A stretch of 59,363 bases of DNA, from assembly GCA_021802775.1 (NCBI GenBank), contig JAJZRJ010000014.1, positions 1 through 59,363 on the forward strand, read 5' to 3'. Each line of letters opens with the position of its first letter. The first letter of the stretch is position 1. This document shows positions 18,309 through 27,419 of this stretch, piece after piece. This DNA comes from Deltaproteobacteria bacterium. GTDB lineage: Bacteria; Desulfobacterota; Desulfobulbia; Desulfobulbales; Desulfurivibrionaceae. The translations under genes and the position numbers were made by a program. The notes under the pieces are model-generated. The model was not told the DNA's origin, ran no database searches, and saw only the letters and a list, made by a program, of their open reading frames with translations.

Positions 18309-18577
18309 TATCCCCGTTTCTCCGTGATCAGATTCATAATCAGCCGGACCAGTTGAACTGTTGCATTTTTTGCAACAGTTGCTTCCCTCGATAATTCGCC
18401 GGACTGAAAGACACTTCGCAAATGACGTGAAATCACAGAATTGTCGCGACCAAAAAGCTCTGCCATCTGATTCATGGTCAGCCAGACGGTTTCATCCTTG
18501 AGATGCACGTCCAGGGTTGCCCGCCCGTCCTCGGACTGGTAGAGGATTATTTCTCCATGGTCTGTTGCTAATTTCAT
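18308..18577 (-). CDS. Truncated RhuM-like DNA-binding protein inside the cas operon
   Basis: This 89-aa protein matches the N-terminal helix-turn-helix part of RhuM-family (virulence/phage antirepressor-like) proteins: EIILYQSEDG, DETVWLTMNQMAELFGRD and SVISRHLRSVFQSGEL are family hallmarks. Full RhuM proteins have about 300 or more residues and continue past AKxATVQ into a YNLDxIISVGYRV region. Here the match stops at AKNATVQ and a short unrelated tail ends in TAA overlapping the cas1 ATG. It begins 12 bp after cas6e. It could be a decayed insertion, or a retained small regulator co-expressed with cas genes. Confidence 0.75.
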
Positions 18578-18589
18578 GTCAGGGTATCC

Positions 18590-19261
18590 TCATATCTTCC
18601 GCACCAGCATAAGCCCGCAACCAAAAGCCTTGGCCGGGCCAAATCCGTCAAACAAAGAATTCTCAATAAAAATATCAGGGTCGGAGACAGTCAAAATTCC
18701 ATTGAAATCCAAGGTGCTGAAGGTGACCGGCTTATTTCCCTTACCTTTGAACAACCTGTGCTGTTGATACCCATCCACCCTGACATCAGTCGCCGATACA
18801 TTGAATCCTTGCGATGCTGATCGTTTTTCCAACCACAGATAACCTTGTTCCTGGGCAATCTCCGGCAGGTCGATGTCGTCGCCCATGTTCCGGCGTTTCA
18901 TTTTTTCTTCCATGACCACATCGTGCCGTTGTTGTTTCCCGTTTGCATCATGACGGGAGCGAACCGGATTAACACGGAGGGAAAAACCAAGGCGCTGCCC
19001 CGTTCGCAGATGCGGACTGTATTTCTTGGTTTGCATCTCCCACAGACCGGCAGCATCCACCGGCTCCCGGCTGGACACCGTGTAAAATGAAGGCCAGCCG
19101 CTGACCGATTCATAGCGGTAGGTAAAATCACGCCGCCGGTCGGGGTGATCGGCAAACAGATCCCAGACAAGCTGGTGAACCTTGTAGCCATTCATTCCCG
19201 CCAGTTTGACTATTTCTTGGGGGGATACACCCCGCCGTAGTCTGATCTTACTGAAATACAT
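18590..19261 (-). CDS. cas6e: CRISPR RNA endoribonuclease Cas6e (CasE)
   Basis: This 223-aa RAMP-fold nuclease cleaves pre-crRNA at the repeat hairpin and stays in Cascade. The start is ATG 19261, preceded by GGGAGGAATA; a longer frame upstream overlaps cas5e and is not credible. H29 (NGYKVHQLVWDLF) corresponds to the catalytic histidine of Cas6e. The C-terminal GFGPAKAFGCGLMLV is the typical glycine-rich loop. The repeat hairpin (CCCCGC / GCGGGG) is its substrate. Confidence 0.94.
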   Translation of the reverse strand: MYFSKIRLRRGVSPQEIVKLAGMNGYKVHQLVWDLFADHPDRRRDFTYRYESVSGWPSFYTVSSREPVDAAGLWEMQTKKYSPHLRTGQRLGFSLRVNPVRSRHDANGKQQRHDVVMEEKMKRRNMGDDIDLPEIAQEQGYLWLEKRSASQGFNVSATDVRVDGYQQHRLFKGKGNKPVTFSTLDFNGILTVSDPDIFIENSLFDGFGPAKAFGCGLMLVRKI

Positions 19262-19265
19262 AATG

Positions 19266-19979
19266 TTATTCCTCCCTTCGCAGCGAGCCGCAGTTTTCCC
19301 GGCGCTCTCCGAACTGCCAGCGCTTGCGGGAACGGGGCTCGTCACGCCGGACAATGACCTGTTGCGGTTCAAGTCCACTCGCAGCGCCATCTTCCCAGTA
19401 CACCATGACCGGCCCCGTGGATATTATTTCTGAAAGTTCCTCTGCCGGGGTTGTTCTCTCAAAAGCATCTCGCAGGGTCGCTGCGTTCACAACCTGCGGA
19501 TGAAGCGGCATGGCAAGCGGGCACGATTTACGCCCCAGATAGAGGGTGAAGACCGGCTTTCGCAGTTTGTCCATCATCTGCTGAACGCTGAAAGGCGAGC
19601 CAATGGCCACGGTTATCGCCACCGTATAAACGGCGTCGCAGCGATAATCACGGCTCGAAAGAATAGTGTTGAGGTCACCACCCGCCAACTCGGACCGGCG
19701 GGTATAATGAGTGACATTCCGCTTGGCAGGAGGAACCTGTGTCGTATGATAGTCCCTCAGAAGCACGCCCATGGAATCCAATCGGACGGCAAAGGAACAG
19801 GATGCCGCCAAGGCCTGTTGGCGCTCGTCCTCGTCACGCCGGATACCCAAGGCCGCAGCCAGCAGACCGACAATGGCGGACTTGCTCGGATGAGCAAAAC
19901 TCGGCCGGTACTCGCCCACGGCAATGTCACCCCATGCAGCCAGCGGCCCATAGAGGGTAAACACGAGATAGTCTTGCAT
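19266..19979 (-). CDS. cas5e: Cascade subunit Cas5e (CasD)
   Basis: This 237-aa RAMP protein binds the 5' handle of the crRNA and caps the Cascade backbone. The N-terminus DYLVFTLYGPLAAWGDIAVG and the segment RPSFAHPSKSAIVGLLAAALG are characteristic of Cas5e. Its stop lies 4 bp before the cas6e start and its ATG follows the cas7e stop by 4 bp. Confidence 0.95.
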   Translation of the reverse strand: MQDYLVFTLYGPLAAWGDIAVGEYRPSFAHPSKSAIVGLLAAALGIRRDEDERQQALAASCSFAVRLDSMGVLLRDYHTTQVPPAKRNVTHYTRRSELAGGDLNTILSSRDYRCDAVYTVAITVAIGSPFSVQQMMDKLRKPVFTLYLGRKSCPLAMPLHPQVVNAATLRDAFERTTPAEELSEIISTGPVMVYWEDGAASGLEPQQVIVRRDEPRSRKRWQFGERRENCGSLRREE

Positions 19980-19983
19980 GGGG

Positions 19984-21045
19984 TCACTCCGTTACAAAGG
20001 TTTTGATCGCATCCAGACTTCCTTCCCCTGTTTCAGCGTTCATAATTCTTATGGCGTCAGCGCACTTGCCGTACACATTGTCCATATTCTCCCTCTTGGT
20101 TTCAATCTCGGCAATGGCCTTGCCCAGAACATCCTCACCGCGCACCGGTTTGAGAAAAGCGACCGAGAGTGAGCGGGGCTGTTGCTCCCCTTTTTCCGCC
20201 ATGATGTAGGAAGAATAGGCACGGGAAGCAAAGCTGTTCTGTTTGCCGGTGGGCGACACTTTTGCGGCGGCCTCGATCAAGGCTTCCAATGCTTTGTTTG
20301 CCAATGCCTTGTTCCCGAGGTTTTCCTCCAACAAATCACGGTTGATGCAGATGTAGAGATAAAACAATCCAGCGCCGAATTCCGTCTCGCCGATATGGGC
20401 CGCCCCCAAGTCGTCCTCACCGCTGTTCAGGTCATCCACCGCTGTGAAATAGTCGTCCTCAACCGCAACATCATGGACAGTAATGGCATGGGCCACCTGC
20501 ACAGCAGCCTCGGGATCATCAGTTACCTTCACCACTTCTTTGCCGGTCAACATGCGACCGAACATTGAAATGTCTACATCATGTCGTTTTTCAACCAATC
20601 TCTTTAAGTCTTCTTTATCGAGCTTCCCTTCGCTGGCAATCCTGTCAGCCAGAGCCAGCAATGAGTTATATTCGGCCTGATTAAAGTGGACCAATTGCGA
20701 TGATTCCAACTCTTTGAACGGTTTATCCTTATCCGCGTTTTCCATGGCACCCCAAAACGAGAGCATTTCCTTGGCAAAATCTTTGGCCTTGTTTTCAGCA
20801 ACCCCTTTCTCAAGAAGTTTTTTGTAAAGTTCCACACCCATCTTTTTGGTTCTGATGCCAATATGTCCGGCAAGGGCGGCTTCGAACTGATCCGATGTCC
20901 GCCACGCCCTTTTCATACTCTGTGAAGACACGCGCAGGCGGGTCTTGCCGCCCATGATGGCGGTCTTGGGGCGGCCCAAATCGTCCCGGTTCAGGTTGGA
21001 GGGGGGGTACGAGGTCAGCAGATGCAACTGGATGAAAGTGCTCAT
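19984..21045 (-). CDS. cas7e: Cascade backbone subunit Cas7e (CasC)
   Basis: This 353-aa protein is present in about six copies along the crRNA in Cascade. The N-terminal FIQLHLLTSYPPSNLNRDD and the GGKTRLRVSSQSMKRAWR segment are family signatures. The length is close to E. coli CasC (363 aa). The gene sits between cse2 and cas5e in the standard I-E order. Confidence 0.96.
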   Translation of the reverse strand: MSTFIQLHLLTSYPPSNLNRDDLGRPKTAIMGGKTRLRVSSQSMKRAWRTSDQFEAALAGHIGIRTKKMGVELYKKLLEKGVAENKAKDFAKEMLSFWGAMENADKDKPFKELESSQLVHFNQAEYNSLLALADRIASEGKLDKEDLKRLVEKRHDVDISMFGRMLTGKEVVKVTDDPEAAVQVAHAITVHDVAVEDDYFTAVDDLNSGEDDLGAAHIGETEFGAGLFYLYICINRDLLEENLGNKALANKALEALIEAAAKVSPTGKQNSFASRAYSSYIMAEKGEQQPRSLSVAFLKPVRGEDVLGKAIAEIETKRENMDNVYGKCADAIRIMNAETGEGSLDAIKTFVTE

Positions 21046-21072
21046 GTTGTATTCTCCTTTCTGGTTTCCGGT

Positions 21073-21573
21073 TTATTGTTCCGACGGGGATTGCGAGTAA
21101 TATTCAAAGGCCCATTTTTTACGGGTTTTATCGTTCCAGTAGTAGGCACTTCCGGCCAGGCTTCGCAGGTTGACAGCACCGCCAAGCAGCGCCAAGACAC
21201 GAGTCATGGCGGAAAACAATTCCTCCTGCCCTTTGACCTTGAGCAGGCGGCGGAAGCGCAACCCGCTCACACGTGCGGAACCATCCGCCTTGCTGGTGGC
21301 CATTTGTTCTGCCAGCGTATTGCCGGAGACATTGTTTTTCACGCGAGCAGCCAGCCCTGCCACCAGTGCCAGGGAATCGGCCTTGACTGGCCCGAATTTC
21401 GTCAAAGCAAGCCGTAGCCGATGGTAAGCCGGAGTAAAGACAACTTCGGCCAAGGTGGAACATCGCCGCAACTCGGCCCGGTCTCCCCGGTTATCATCCA
21501 AATCTTGCCACCAGGCCGTGATGGCCTGCATTTCCGGTGAATCATTTTCAAATCTTAGATATGTTGCGCTCAT
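21073..21573 (-). CDS. cse2: Cascade small subunit Cse2 (CasB)
   Basis: This 166-aa, mostly helical protein occurs as a dimer along the belly of Cascade and stabilises the R-loop. WWQDLDDNRGDRAELRRC near the N-terminus and RFRRLLKV in the second half match the CasB family. The length is close to the E. coli protein (160 aa). It lies between cse1 and cas7e. Confidence 0.94.
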   Translation of the reverse strand: MSATYLRFENDSPEMQAITAWWQDLDDNRGDRAELRRCSTLAEVVFTPAYHRLRLALTKFGPVKADSLALVAGLAARVKNNVSGNTLAEQMATSKADGSARVSGLRFRRLLKVKGQEELFSAMTRVLALLGGAVNLRSLAGSAYYWNDKTRKKWAFEYYSQSPSEQ

Positions 21574-21600
21574 GCGGCCTCCTATACCTCATTGTTGAAA

Positions 21601-23247
21601 TTACAGCGGGAGTTCCATCTGTTTCGTTACCTTTTTGGTCTTCGTCTTTTTGCCGCTGTCTGCCTTCTTCACGGGAATTCCAAGAAATTCCTTGATCTTC
21701 TTGCTTCGGTTGAACATCTCCAATTCCTTGCGAGCAATCACCACCCGCTTGGGATCGGCATCTTCAATCGGCCCTTCCCAGGCATAACAGTCGAACAGAC
21801 GCAAAGATTGATCGCAAAGCGTGGCCAGCCACTGCTGGTTTGTTTCCAACATATCCGATCCCGATTCCATCTGGTATTTCAGTGCCTGAATGGTTTTGTA
21901 AAAGTCTGCTTCGCTATCCTGCCAAAAACTGCTGTCTATAAAAGATGTGTCTCCTTTGGCATCTCCAGAACGCTTAAACCATGCTTTTTTCAATGCGCCC
22001 CGTGTATTGCCGGCGATTTCGGTTGCCGCCCGGATCAAGCCAGCCACTTTGCCCTCATATTCACCACGGATTGCGGTGTCTACGTAAAGCAACGGCATGG
22101 TTGATTCATACCAACAACGGGCCTTCATATTGTCCATATCATAGCCAAACGTCCATAATCGGAACTGCCAGCCGCTTTTCCAGCGACCATAAAATTCATG
22201 AATGACCCTCGCTGGCATTTTCTTCTCTTTAGCATCCTGAATGACCAACCCGAGCCAATGCCTATAGGACATCCCGCCTGGATGCGCATGGACTGGCAGT
22301 ACCCCTTTGGTAGATTGTTCGTAGTACGGTGAAAGGGGATGGAGCCAGCCCGTGTAACTTGCGCCGCCTGGTATTTCTTTATAGGACGCAATCAGCAAAT
22401 CAGAGTCGTTCCCGCACACACCGCAAGCGCCAGATTGCAAAACGGTGGAATTCACCTTGATACGCCTGGGCATGGCCCAAAACATTGTTGAAGGATGGGC
22501 GTGTTCGGGAAGTGTATCTTCTCCGTAATGAGTCTCGCCCCTCTTCCGTTTGCCCTTCTTTGTTGGGCCAAGCCATGGAAATAAAAATCTATCCTCGGTT
22601 AAACCTGGATTCCCGCAGGAAGCCAAAAACTTGCCTGCCTCTAAGACATTCAGCCAAACTAGATGCCACAGAGAATTATGCTGGCCATCCCCGAGAACCA
22701 AGGTTGTTAATGGACCACCACCTCGTAGCGATGTCATATAACCAGGGCCTCCGGATGGCGAATTTGTTTGAAAAGCAAACAACGCAGTGGCGCAACAAGA
22801 TGGGCATATTCCCCCGACCAAATTTCTCTTGATGAAATGGTCTGTGTTGTTCACCAAGGCATTCTCGCCAGGCGTTTCGACCAAGATCCCATCAATTCTC
22901 CCATCCGCAGAAGGAATATCTTCAAAATCCTGCATAAACCTCGGCCCATCCCCGCCAAGTTCAAAGGCATGACAAACCGTTGAAAATCTCTCCTTCAGTT
23001 CGCCCGGAGCAGGAGGATCGGCCAGCTTTTTGCGCCACTCGGCCCCGTTTTGGGGAGCGGCGACCGTTTGCACCAGACCAATTAGAAACTGGCTCAACGC
23101 GCCGTTGAAATCCGGCCGGGGCGCATCCAAGGCCACAACCGGATTTTCGGCAAAGTCCTTTGTCACCTCATGGGGCGCGATCCTGCCCACGCTGCCATCC
23201 CGTCGCCTGACCGGAATCCACTGCTCATCAATCAGATTGAACTGCAT
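21601..23247 (-). CDS. cse1: Cascade large subunit Cse1 (CasA)
   Basis: This 548-aa subunit recognises the PAM and recruits Cas3. The opening FNLIDEQWIPVRRRDG is the family signature. It is about 45 residues longer than E. coli CasA (502 aa). A CxxC-type pair (SGACGVCGND) near residue 270 and CPSCC near residue 150 suggest a zinc site found in many non-enteric Cse1 proteins. The ATG abuts the cas3 TAA directly, with AGGAGG in the end of cas3, which implies coupled translation. Confidence 0.95.
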   Translation of the reverse strand: MQFNLIDEQWIPVRRRDGSVGRIAPHEVTKDFAENPVVALDAPRPDFNGALSQFLIGLVQTVAAPQNGAEWRKKLADPPAPGELKERFSTVCHAFELGGDGPRFMQDFEDIPSADGRIDGILVETPGENALVNNTDHFIKRNLVGGICPSCCATALFAFQTNSPSGGPGYMTSLRGGGPLTTLVLGDGQHNSLWHLVWLNVLEAGKFLASCGNPGLTEDRFLFPWLGPTKKGKRKRGETHYGEDTLPEHAHPSTMFWAMPRRIKVNSTVLQSGACGVCGNDSDLLIASYKEIPGGASYTGWLHPLSPYYEQSTKGVLPVHAHPGGMSYRHWLGLVIQDAKEKKMPARVIHEFYGRWKSGWQFRLWTFGYDMDNMKARCWYESTMPLLYVDTAIRGEYEGKVAGLIRAATEIAGNTRGALKKAWFKRSGDAKGDTSFIDSSFWQDSEADFYKTIQALKYQMESGSDMLETNQQWLATLCDQSLRLFDCYAWEGPIEDADPKRVVIARKELEMFNRSKKIKEFLGIPVKKADSGKKTKTKKVTKQMELPL

Positions 23248-25998
23248 TTATTCCTCCTTTCTAGCGACTGTTATCCCGGTCAGCCGACCATATCTCAGCA
23301 CGACCGTTTCTTGTTTTTTGTTCAAGGCCTCGCCTTGCCAGCAACCGTCTTCACCCTGCATGAGGGGCACCAGAACCGTCCACTTGCCTTTATCCGGCAA
23401 CCGCTCTTTCAGCTGGGCAATTTCATTGCCCAAATCCCCCCCATGTTCGACTTCCGAATCGACCAGTCCGTTGCGGATATTCACCTGACTCATATCCCAA
23501 GGGAATTTTTCGTGCGCGTACCAGGGAGTGAGAGTTGCCCCATCCCAGCGAGCCAGGCGCACAGTGGTTTCCATTCCGCTCAGCCGGGTAGGAGTTTTCA
23601 TGTCCTCCCGCCATTGGGTAATGGTAGCCTCATAGCCTTCCTCCAGTTTTAGCATATTGATGTGGGCAAGAGACTGGTCCGTCTGCCGTTGGACATCGGC
23701 CTGATCATCTCGTTTCCGTAACGACGCTGGGATTTTGTCGGTCTTTTCGGAAAACGCCGCCTCAACCAATTCCCGCGCATCATCCGGCATTTTCAATTCG
23801 CCCTTGTCCACAAGCAGCCGAGCGGTCAGCCAGAGGCATCCATGACTGGGATACACAAAAGAGGCCTTTTCAAACCTAGACTTGTACCACTCACCACCCA
23901 CGTCATCTTCAGGCGCCGGACCATGGATAATCATCCAAGGCGGTTCCCGACGGTCCGGTCCTTCCGACAGCGGATTTCCATATTCATCCCGTGGATGACG
24001 ATGAAGGCGTCCGGCCCTCTGAATCAGGAGGTCCATGGGGGCGAGATCGGAGACCAGCAGGTCAAAATCCAAGTCAAGGGATTGCTCCACCACCTGAGTG
24101 GCAACCAAAACCTTGCCGCTCCGTTCCAGCGCCGTGCTTTTTTTGCCAAAGGTTGTCGTAACCGCACCCTCGATATCAAGCCGGTCACCCATGACAAATC
24201 GGGCATGAAACAGCCTCACATCATCCGCCGGCAATTCCGCTTTCAGGAGGTCATACCCGGCCCCGGCATCATGCACCGTGTTTCTGATCCAGCAGACGCA
24301 TTGCCCCCCGCCTGCCGCTTCATTTATCAGACGTACCACTTCTTTTTCTTCGGCAACAAGTTTTATCCCGACGCTGCACCGCCTTTGCAGAGTAGCGTCT
24401 ACAGGATTTTCCCGTATCCCTCTTTTCTTGCTATATGTTGATGCCAGTGGATAGTCCTTGATTTTTGGTTCCAATTCCTGATGGTCATCGCAGCCACGGG
24501 CAAAGGCGGCAATAAAATCGCGTCGCACCCTGGTTGGCAGGGTTGCAGAAAGGAGAATGGCGCTGCCGCCAAGTGCAGCATGGAAGGCGAGCAAGTTCTG
24601 TAACAGCTTGTTCATATACGGATCGTAGGCGTGAACCTCGTCAACGATCAGGATATGATTTGCCAGGCCGAAAAGCCGCAAGGATTGAAAGCGGGCCGGC
24701 AACACCGCCAGCAGGGCCTGGTCGATGGTGCCGACGCCCACATCGGCCAGAAGCGCCTTTTTGCGATTGTCCGCGAGCCATGAACTGCATTGGGCCGATG
24801 CAGACTCTTCCCCATCGACACCGCTACCGTTGCCGGCAACCGCCGCCATGAATGTCTCTGAAAGGTGTCGTGCCCCATGAGCAAGTACAATGTAGGGGTT
24901 GGAGTCTCTCTCGAAAAGTCGAAGATAAACCGGCGATTCTTCCGGCGAAGGTTTTTCAGCAAGCCGACTGAACATGGCGTTGGAAGTTGCCATGGTCGGG
25001 AGCGCCATAAAAAGACCTTTGCCACACCCAGCAGCCATCAACCGCCCCGCAAGCAAGAGTGCCGCCTCTGTTTTGCCGGAGCCGGTTACATCTTCGAGAA
25101 TGAATAACTGTTGCGAAGCTTCGATGGGGCATTGCTCGACAAACCTCTGCAAGGGGGTCGGCGTTGCAATTTTGGGAAACAGAGCGGAAAAACCGGATAG
25201 TTTAGCAAGCTGGACCCTCGTGGTGATTCCGGCTTCACGAAGGGCTCGTTCTGCTTGGGGGAGGGCTTTGGTATTCCAGTACTCTTCAATCGCCATCGGC
25301 ACCCCATGGAACGGGAACCAGGTATTGTTCGACCCGATCCAGTCGCACAAGACCGCGAAACCAGCCATCAACCATGATGCTTTTTTCATCGACCATTCGA
25401 GTTCATCGGGCGAGGAAGGCGCTGAAGGCTGAGATTTACCACAGAGAATTGCACCGGCTTCTTGAATGAATCCGACTGCGGCAACGGAATCTTCTTTTTC
25501 GAAATAGCTTTGAAAGGTTAACGGAACTCCGTTCGGCCCTTTCATCTGTGGCGGCATACCATGGTGGCCCGTGTATGCTCTGGCAACCGCCATGACAACA
25601 TCCTGCCATTCAGTACAGGAAAAATCCCGCCATCCGGGAAAATCAAATTGTTCGCTTTCAACGGAAAATTTCAAAAAAAGGTTGCCGAGGCTATCATGCC
25701 GGACAATATACGGCCTTCGACTGGCGATGGATTGCAGTTTCCTCAGCAGATCAGGTCGTAAATTCTGAAAGGTTATGGAAAACTTGCCTATATCATGAAA
25801 TGCTAGAAATAGTAGCAGCCAGCAATTGCTTACATTTTCTTCCAAACCGGTAACGGCAGTAAATTTCCGTCGCAGGGTGGAATCCTTCGACAATAGTACA
25901 TGCCCCACCGCCGCCACATCCAGGCAGTGGTAAACAAGCAGGTGGTAGCCGTCCCCATCTTTTTCCGCCTTGCCCCAATACAGGTAATGACTTTCCAT
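23248..25998 (-). CDS. cas3: CRISPR-associated helicase-nuclease Cas3
   Basis: This 916-aa effector nicks and processively degrades target DNA. The N-terminal HD nuclease domain has the histidine segment YHCLDVA and the motif FHDIGK. The SF2 helicase domain has Walker A DVTGSGKTEAALL, the DEVH box (IVDEVHAYD) and motif VI QRAGRLHRH. A C-terminal Cas3 domain follows. The start is taken as ATG 25998 with GGGAG just upstream; a TTG at 26010 would lie inside that ribosome binding site. An antirepressor-like gene ends only 19 bp upstream on the same strand. Confidence 0.96.
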   Translation of the reverse strand: MESHYLYWGKAEKDGDGYHLLVYHCLDVAAVGHVLLSKDSTLRRKFTAVTGLEENVSNCWLLLFLAFHDIGKFSITFQNLRPDLLRKLQSIASRRPYIVRHDSLGNLFLKFSVESEQFDFPGWRDFSCTEWQDVVMAVARAYTGHHGMPPQMKGPNGVPLTFQSYFEKEDSVAAVGFIQEAGAILCGKSQPSAPSSPDELEWSMKKASWLMAGFAVLCDWIGSNNTWFPFHGVPMAIEEYWNTKALPQAERALREAGITTRVQLAKLSGFSALFPKIATPTPLQRFVEQCPIEASQQLFILEDVTGSGKTEAALLLAGRLMAAGCGKGLFMALPTMATSNAMFSRLAEKPSPEESPVYLRLFERDSNPYIVLAHGARHLSETFMAAVAGNGSGVDGEESASAQCSSWLADNRKKALLADVGVGTIDQALLAVLPARFQSLRLFGLANHILIVDEVHAYDPYMNKLLQNLLAFHAALGGSAILLSATLPTRVRRDFIAAFARGCDDHQELEPKIKDYPLASTYSKKRGIRENPVDATLQRRCSVGIKLVAEEKEVVRLINEAAGGGQCVCWIRNTVHDAGAGYDLLKAELPADDVRLFHARFVMGDRLDIEGAVTTTFGKKSTALERSGKVLVATQVVEQSLDLDFDLLVSDLAPMDLLIQRAGRLHRHPRDEYGNPLSEGPDRREPPWMIIHGPAPEDDVGGEWYKSRFEKASFVYPSHGCLWLTARLLVDKGELKMPDDARELVEAAFSEKTDKIPASLRKRDDQADVQRQTDQSLAHINMLKLEEGYEATITQWREDMKTPTRLSGMETTVRLARWDGATLTPWYAHEKFPWDMSQVNIRNGLVDSEVEHGGDLGNEIAQLKERLPDKGKWTVLVPLMQGEDGCWQGEALNKKQETVVLRYGRLTGITVARKEE

Positions 25999-26017
25999 AA
26001 AATCTCCCAAAAGCCAG

Positions 26018-26551
26018 CTAATTCCCTGAGATCAACGCTTTGCCCTGAAGCTCGGATTCCAACAGTTTGCGAGCACCAGCGGCAATCTCATCCCCCTTGC
26101 GGACGGCATTCCCATCATTCTCCCGGTCATCCCGACTCCGGGCAATCTCAACAGCAGCAGTTTCACCCAGCATCGAGAAAACCGAATCAAGATCAGTCTT
26201 AATCCCTTGCGGTTTCTTCCCTCCCCGCCCAACCTCTGCCAGCCAGCGCTTGAACACCTCCGCCCTGGGGGTGGCAACGGACTGGACAATCCGGAAAACC
26301 CCTTCGAGGGTAACACACTCGACCTGCTGCGCTGTTCCGTCAGCCGCGGGAAGCGCCAAACTTTGACACAATGTCCCGAACTCGCACCCTTCCTTCGCAA
26401 GCCGCCGCTTCAGCTTCCGCCAGCATTCCGCGCCGTCCGGGCTGTCCATCAGAGCGCCGCAGAGATCCTCCACCGCAAACCACCACTCACCCTCATGCCG
26501 CTTCCTGCGGATTCGCCTGGTGCCCAACGCCACCGGCAATGATGATCCCAT
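26018..26551 (-). CDS. Bro-N phage antirepressor-like protein, head of the cas operon
   Basis: This 177-aa protein has a Bro-N domain (about residues 8-105: RRIRRKRHEGEWWFAVEDLCGAL, then FRIVQSVATPRAEVFKRWLAEVG). Its short C-terminal part (TDLDSVFSMLGETAAVEIA...AAGARKLLE) matches the tail of the common approximately 280-aa antirepressor family, but the middle region is missing, so it is a compact or internally deleted form. The start is ATG 26551 with GGAGG upstream. It ends 19 bp before cas3 on the same strand and is likely co-transcribed. Bro-N proteins are DNA-binding and usually phage-borne. A regulatory role for the cas operon is inference. Confidence 0.78.
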   Translation of the reverse strand: MGSSLPVALGTRRIRRKRHEGEWWFAVEDLCGALMDSPDGAECWRKLKRRLAKEGCEFGTLCQSLALPAADGTAQQVECVTLEGVFRIVQSVATPRAEVFKRWLAEVGRGGKKPQGIKTDLDSVFSMLGETAAVEIARSRDDRENDGNAVRKGDEIAAGARKLLESELQGKALISGN

Positions 26552-26601
26552 GTCTTTCCCCTCCCTCTCCTCCGTCAGGTCACCCGAGACCCCTCATCCG
26601 G

Positions 26602-27070
26602 CTACTCCCCGCCCTTTTTTCCCTTGTTACCGACGGCCTTGGCGCTCCCTGGTGGCAAAAAGTTCTCACCGGTCACCATCTTCCTGCCGGTCTTGTTCTC
26701 CAGTTCCTGCCGCGCCTTCTTGGCAATGGTGCCGCCTTTTCTGCCGACTGACGGTGGCCGCAGACCGCATCCCGCCACCGGCGGCCATAATCTTCAACCG
26801 GTTACATTTTGTCACCAGTTGACTGCCCTCGGCCGCCAAGCGCTCCTTTGCCTCAAGTTTCAGTCGGTGACATTTTGTCACCGACTCGCTTCCTTCCTTT
26901 TTCAACCGCTCTTTCAGCTTATTCCAGTATTTGCGGGCAGCCTGGTAGTCCGGCTGCTGGATGAGCACCTGGACAATATCCACGACCGAAAAAAACCAGG
27001 TGCCGGTATCCTCGTCATAATGACGGCGAATCCGTTTCCCTTCAAAAACAGCCAACGATTTTTCCGGCAT
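26602..27070 (-). pseudogene. Second Bro-N antirepressor-like gene, frameshifted
   Basis: The N-terminal frame from ATG 27070 reads KSLAVFEGKRIRRHYDEDTG and WFFSVVDIVQVLIQQPDY, a clear Bro-N start. It then drifts into arginine-rich nonsense. In a different frame, 26602 to about 26735 encodes GGTIAKKARQELENKTGRK, the conserved C-terminal tail of the same family. The central region is lost. The retained part holds a repeated segment (SESVTKCHRLKL / SQLVTKCNRLKI). It is a paralogue of the intact gene at 26018-26551 and lies 50 bp upstream of it. Confidence 0.75.
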
Positions 27071-27419
27071 CGTTTCTCCTCCTCACACCATCTTGAAAAC
27101 GATCTGGTTGTGCTGGGGGTTATAGAACGGCGCTGCATACTTTTTGCGGCATTGTTCTTCATGTTCATTCCTTGCCGCACCATCCCGCCCCACCACCTTA
27201 CCACCCCTTACCCGCAAAATTCAACTGCAAGTCAGGCGCCAGCCAATGAAATGAGCATAGCACTACACCTGGGACACAGAGTGTCCTACATGTGCTTTTT
27301 TTCGTCTGCACCGGAAATGAAAGAAAATGCCGGCCCGCCGTGGGGTGGCAGGCCGCACCGGCAGCACCGGGAAAGAACAGGACGATCGGAAAACCGGAAT
27401 GGAAAGGGAAAGGGGAAAA
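27071..27419. other. Intergenic region upstream of the antirepressor-cas operon
   Basis: These 349 bp lie between the end of the FapA-like gene and the antirepressor pseudogene. They should carry the promoter for the leftward operon. A short minus-strand stretch just upstream of 27070 could encode QCRKKYAAPFYNPQHNQ but has no credible start. There is an operator-like palindrome at 27272-27286. No clear -35/-10 pair was identified. Confidence 0.45.
27272..27286. promoter_or_regulatory. Operator-like palindrome GGACAC-AGA-GTGTCC
   Basis: Six-base perfect arms around AGA, in the upstream region of the antirepressor/cas genes. The size and symmetry suit a dimeric repressor. The cognate protein is unknown. 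Confidence 0.4.

Noticed and set aside
19262-19390. N-terminal extension of cas6e by 43 codons
   Set aside because: It overlaps cas5e, has no Cas6e similarity, and a GGGAGG site precedes ATG 19261.
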